The notes under the pieces: generated by a model
The model's input: only the letters and a program-made list of their open reading frames with translations
Database searches by the model: none
Told to the model about the DNA's origin: nothing
Part shown: one piece after another, positions 62,696 to 64,000 of the stretch
Layout of the letters: every line of letters starts with the position of its first letter
Position numbering within the stretch: position 1 is the first letter of the stretch
Translations under genes and position numbers: made by a program
Source of the DNA: SIG440 sp045586925
GTDB taxonomy: Bacteria; Bacillota; Clostridia; Monoglobales; Monoglobaceae
Assembly (NCBI GenBank): GCA_045586925.1
Contig: JAZNBG010000013.1
Location: 1-64,000 of the forward strand
DNA length: 64,000 bases
Reading direction: 5' to 3'

Positions 62696-63962
62696 TTTTT
62701 ATATTCCCCCAATCGCATACAAAGGCGGCAACGGCTTTCGCAAAGTCAACCAATCTGTCACATTCGACAAATTCATCGGCTAAGTGTGCTCCGCCTTCGA
62801 TGTCAAAATCTCTGCCTATGCCAAACGAAAAGCTGTTTTTGCTTGAGTTGTTTATAAGAATATTCAAATCCGAAAGGCAGGATGCTTCCGTTATTATTTC
62901 TTCACCGATTGCATCCTTTGCGCTCTTTTTAAGCAGCTCTATATATTGATTGCCTTTTGCAGACAAGGCGTATCTGAAATATCTTGTCATAGGCTCGATG
63001 CTTAAAACCCTGATGCCTAAAGGTTTCATTCTTTCGTTCATACTCTCTGCCAAAGCCTTTAATTCTTCGGCTATAACCTCTTCGGGCTTGTCGGTGTAAA
63101 ACGAAAAGTCTAGCTTTGCCATATTGCGGTCGTTGGTGTTAAGCCCTGACTGGAAGTTGAGTATCCGCATTGATTTTTCGGGGATATTTGTTCCACTGAA
63201 ATTCTCGTTTTCGTCAAGCTCTGCTTTGCGTCTTGCACCAAACTTGTGAAGCTCTTCCTTAGCTATAAGAAGTGCGTCCATTGTGGCATCACAGGTGTCA
63301 GAGATTCCGTCTTTTATCAGGGTGAGTGTATCACGTCTGCCGCCACAGGCACAGTTCCAGATTCGCATATTTTTGCAGTCAAGGTTGACTACTGCATCGC
63401 AGGGATATTTAAGACTTGCGGCAAGTGCTCCGTTGCCACCGCCGAATTCTTCGTCAACATAACCTGTAAAGTATAAATCACCATCTAAAGAAAGACTAAG
63501 GTCTTTAAGTGCTTTGAATATAAAAAGAGATGTGGCAATTGCATACTTGTCGTCACATGCACCTCTGCCGTAGATGTTGCCGTTTTTTATTGTTCCGCCA
63601 AGGGGGTCCATCTTCCAAAGTGCTCTGTCGCCTATGGGAACAGTATCGGTATGTGCGGCAAGCATAATCTTTTTATCTGATTTTCTTCCTTTAAGAGTGC
63701 CCGTGATATTGGGACGTTTGTCGGTGTTTCTTCCTGAAAGATAGTCGCGGTTTTCAAGGATGCCGTCAACTGTGTCGGGGCAATAAATGTCACATATTGC
63801 TCCTGCCTCGGCAAGCTTTTCAGAAATAAAGGGCATAAGGTTTGCCTCGTTTCCGTTTGTGCCGAGATTTTCGGAATTAATCTTTATTAAATCCGAAAGA
63901 AGCGAAAACAATTCGTCTTTGTTTTCTTCAATATACTGTAATACTTTTGCCTTGTTTTCCAA
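62685..63962 (-). CDS. M20-family metallopeptidase
   Basis: A 425-residue dinuclear zinc peptidase or deacylase of the ArgE/DapE/PepV group. The first metal His/Asp is in MLAAHTDTVPIGD, the bridging Asp in GRGACDDKYAIA, the catalytic Glu pair in GYVDEEFGGGNGAL. A dimerisation domain follows and the last ligand lies in GGAHLADEFVECD. Start is TTG at 63962 behind AGGAGTG. It is the first gene of the visible minus-strand pair, followed by the acyltransferase-like gene. Substrate unknown; small peptides or N-acyl amino acids are typical. Confidence 0.92.
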   Translation of the reverse strand: MENKAKVLQYIEENKDELFSLLSDLIKINSENLGTNGNEANLMPFISEKLAEAGAICDIYCPDTVDGILENRDYLSGRNTDKRPNITGTLKGRKSDKKIMLAAHTDTVPIGDRALWKMDPLGGTIKNGNIYGRGACDDKYAIATSLFIFKALKDLSLSLDGDLYFTGYVDEEFGGGNGALAASLKYPCDAVVNLDCKNMRIWNCACGGRRDTLTLIKDGISDTCDATMDALLIAKEELHKFGARRKAELDENENFSGTNIPEKSMRILNFQSGLNTNDRNMAKLDFSFYTDKPEEVIAEELKALAESMNERMKPLGIRVLSIEPMTRYFRYALSAKGNQYIELLKKSAKDAIGEEIITEASCLSDLNILINNSSKNSFSFGIGRDFDIEGGAHLADEFVECDRLVDFAKAVAAFVCDWGNIKNAD

Positions 63963-64000
63963 AATAAATCACTCCTGTTTTATTGTAGTTTTGAGGGAGG

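Noticed and set aside
1..64000. CRISPR array, prophage or rRNA operon
   Set aside because: I saw no regularly spaced repeats, no phage structural genes and no rRNA-like sequence anywhere in the window.

Overview
The window looks like chromosome of a low-GC, spore-forming Gram-positive anaerobe of the Clostridia, probably a gut or rumen Oscillospirales-type organism. The grounds are AT-rich DNA, strong GGAGG ribosome binding sites, frequent TTG starts, SpoIID and SpoVB-type sporulation genes, rubrerythrin, S-layer-homology (SLH) surface proteins, YesMN-type two-component genes and CUT1 sugar transporters without their own ATPase. This is inferred from gene content; no rRNA is present. REGION 1 (1-1250) is mobile-element debris: an IS200-type transposase whose ribosome binding site lies in a hairpin, a 96-bp relic of an AraC gene that survives intact further on, and a 277-bp hairpin-rich element with 28-bp terminal inverted repeats. 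REGION 2 (1256-9840) holds an SDR oxidoreductase, a glycyl radical enzyme and its radical-SAM activase (both broken by small indels), a sialidase-fold/AraC fusion regulator, a GH130 glycoside phosphorylase and a phosphohexomutase. REGION 3 (10077-39855) is a large same-strand glycan locus. It encodes two CUT1 permeases, two SLH-bearing surface proteins, a lipoprotein solute-binding protein, a secreted protein with nested Ig-like and LamG-like domains, two giant beta-helix (GH141-like) secreted enzymes, a YesN/YesM pair, a GH3 enzyme, a DUF4838 protein, an uncharacterised glycosidase-like protein, an SGNH esterase and a Gfo/Idh/MocA oxidoreductase. Regions 2 and 3 share a 68-bp promoter module (62 of 68 bases identical) with an extended -10. 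REGION 4 (39856-46260) is rearranged: a degraded rhamnose isomerase gene and a manA 5' relic, a KDPG-type aldolase plus 2-dehydro-3-deoxygalactonokinase, a second rhaA tail, a ManA fused to an internally deleted ROK kinase, two copies of a ~200-bp repeat carrying a palindrome-containing promoter, and an excisionase/integrase cassette (integrase frameshifted) between 33-bp direct repeats. REGION 5 (46300-64000) is backbone-like: tRNA-Gln and tRNA-Leu, TspO, a PTS operon (enzyme I, IIA, IICB), an M16 protease, rpsF-ssb-rpsR, SpoIID, a cytidylate-kinase-like protein, a SpoVB/MurJ-type flippase, NagA with a second paralogue of the uncharacterised glycosidase-like protein, rubrerythrin, a GNAT-like acyltransferase and an M20 peptidase. 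WORKING MODEL (inference): secreted beta-helix enzymes cut a complex glycan at the surface; the CUT1 importer brings in oligosaccharides using a shared ATPase encoded elsewhere; GH3, DUF4838, SGNH and the unknown glycosidase trim them; GH130 releases a sugar-1-phosphate (probably mannose-1-phosphate); the phosphohexomutase and ManA lead this to fructose-6-phosphate; aldolase and kinase handle a ketodeoxy sugar acid. Control is by YesMN and the sialidase-AraC fusion. NagA beside the second glycosidase paralogue suggests that the family acts on N-acetylhexosamine-containing substrates.
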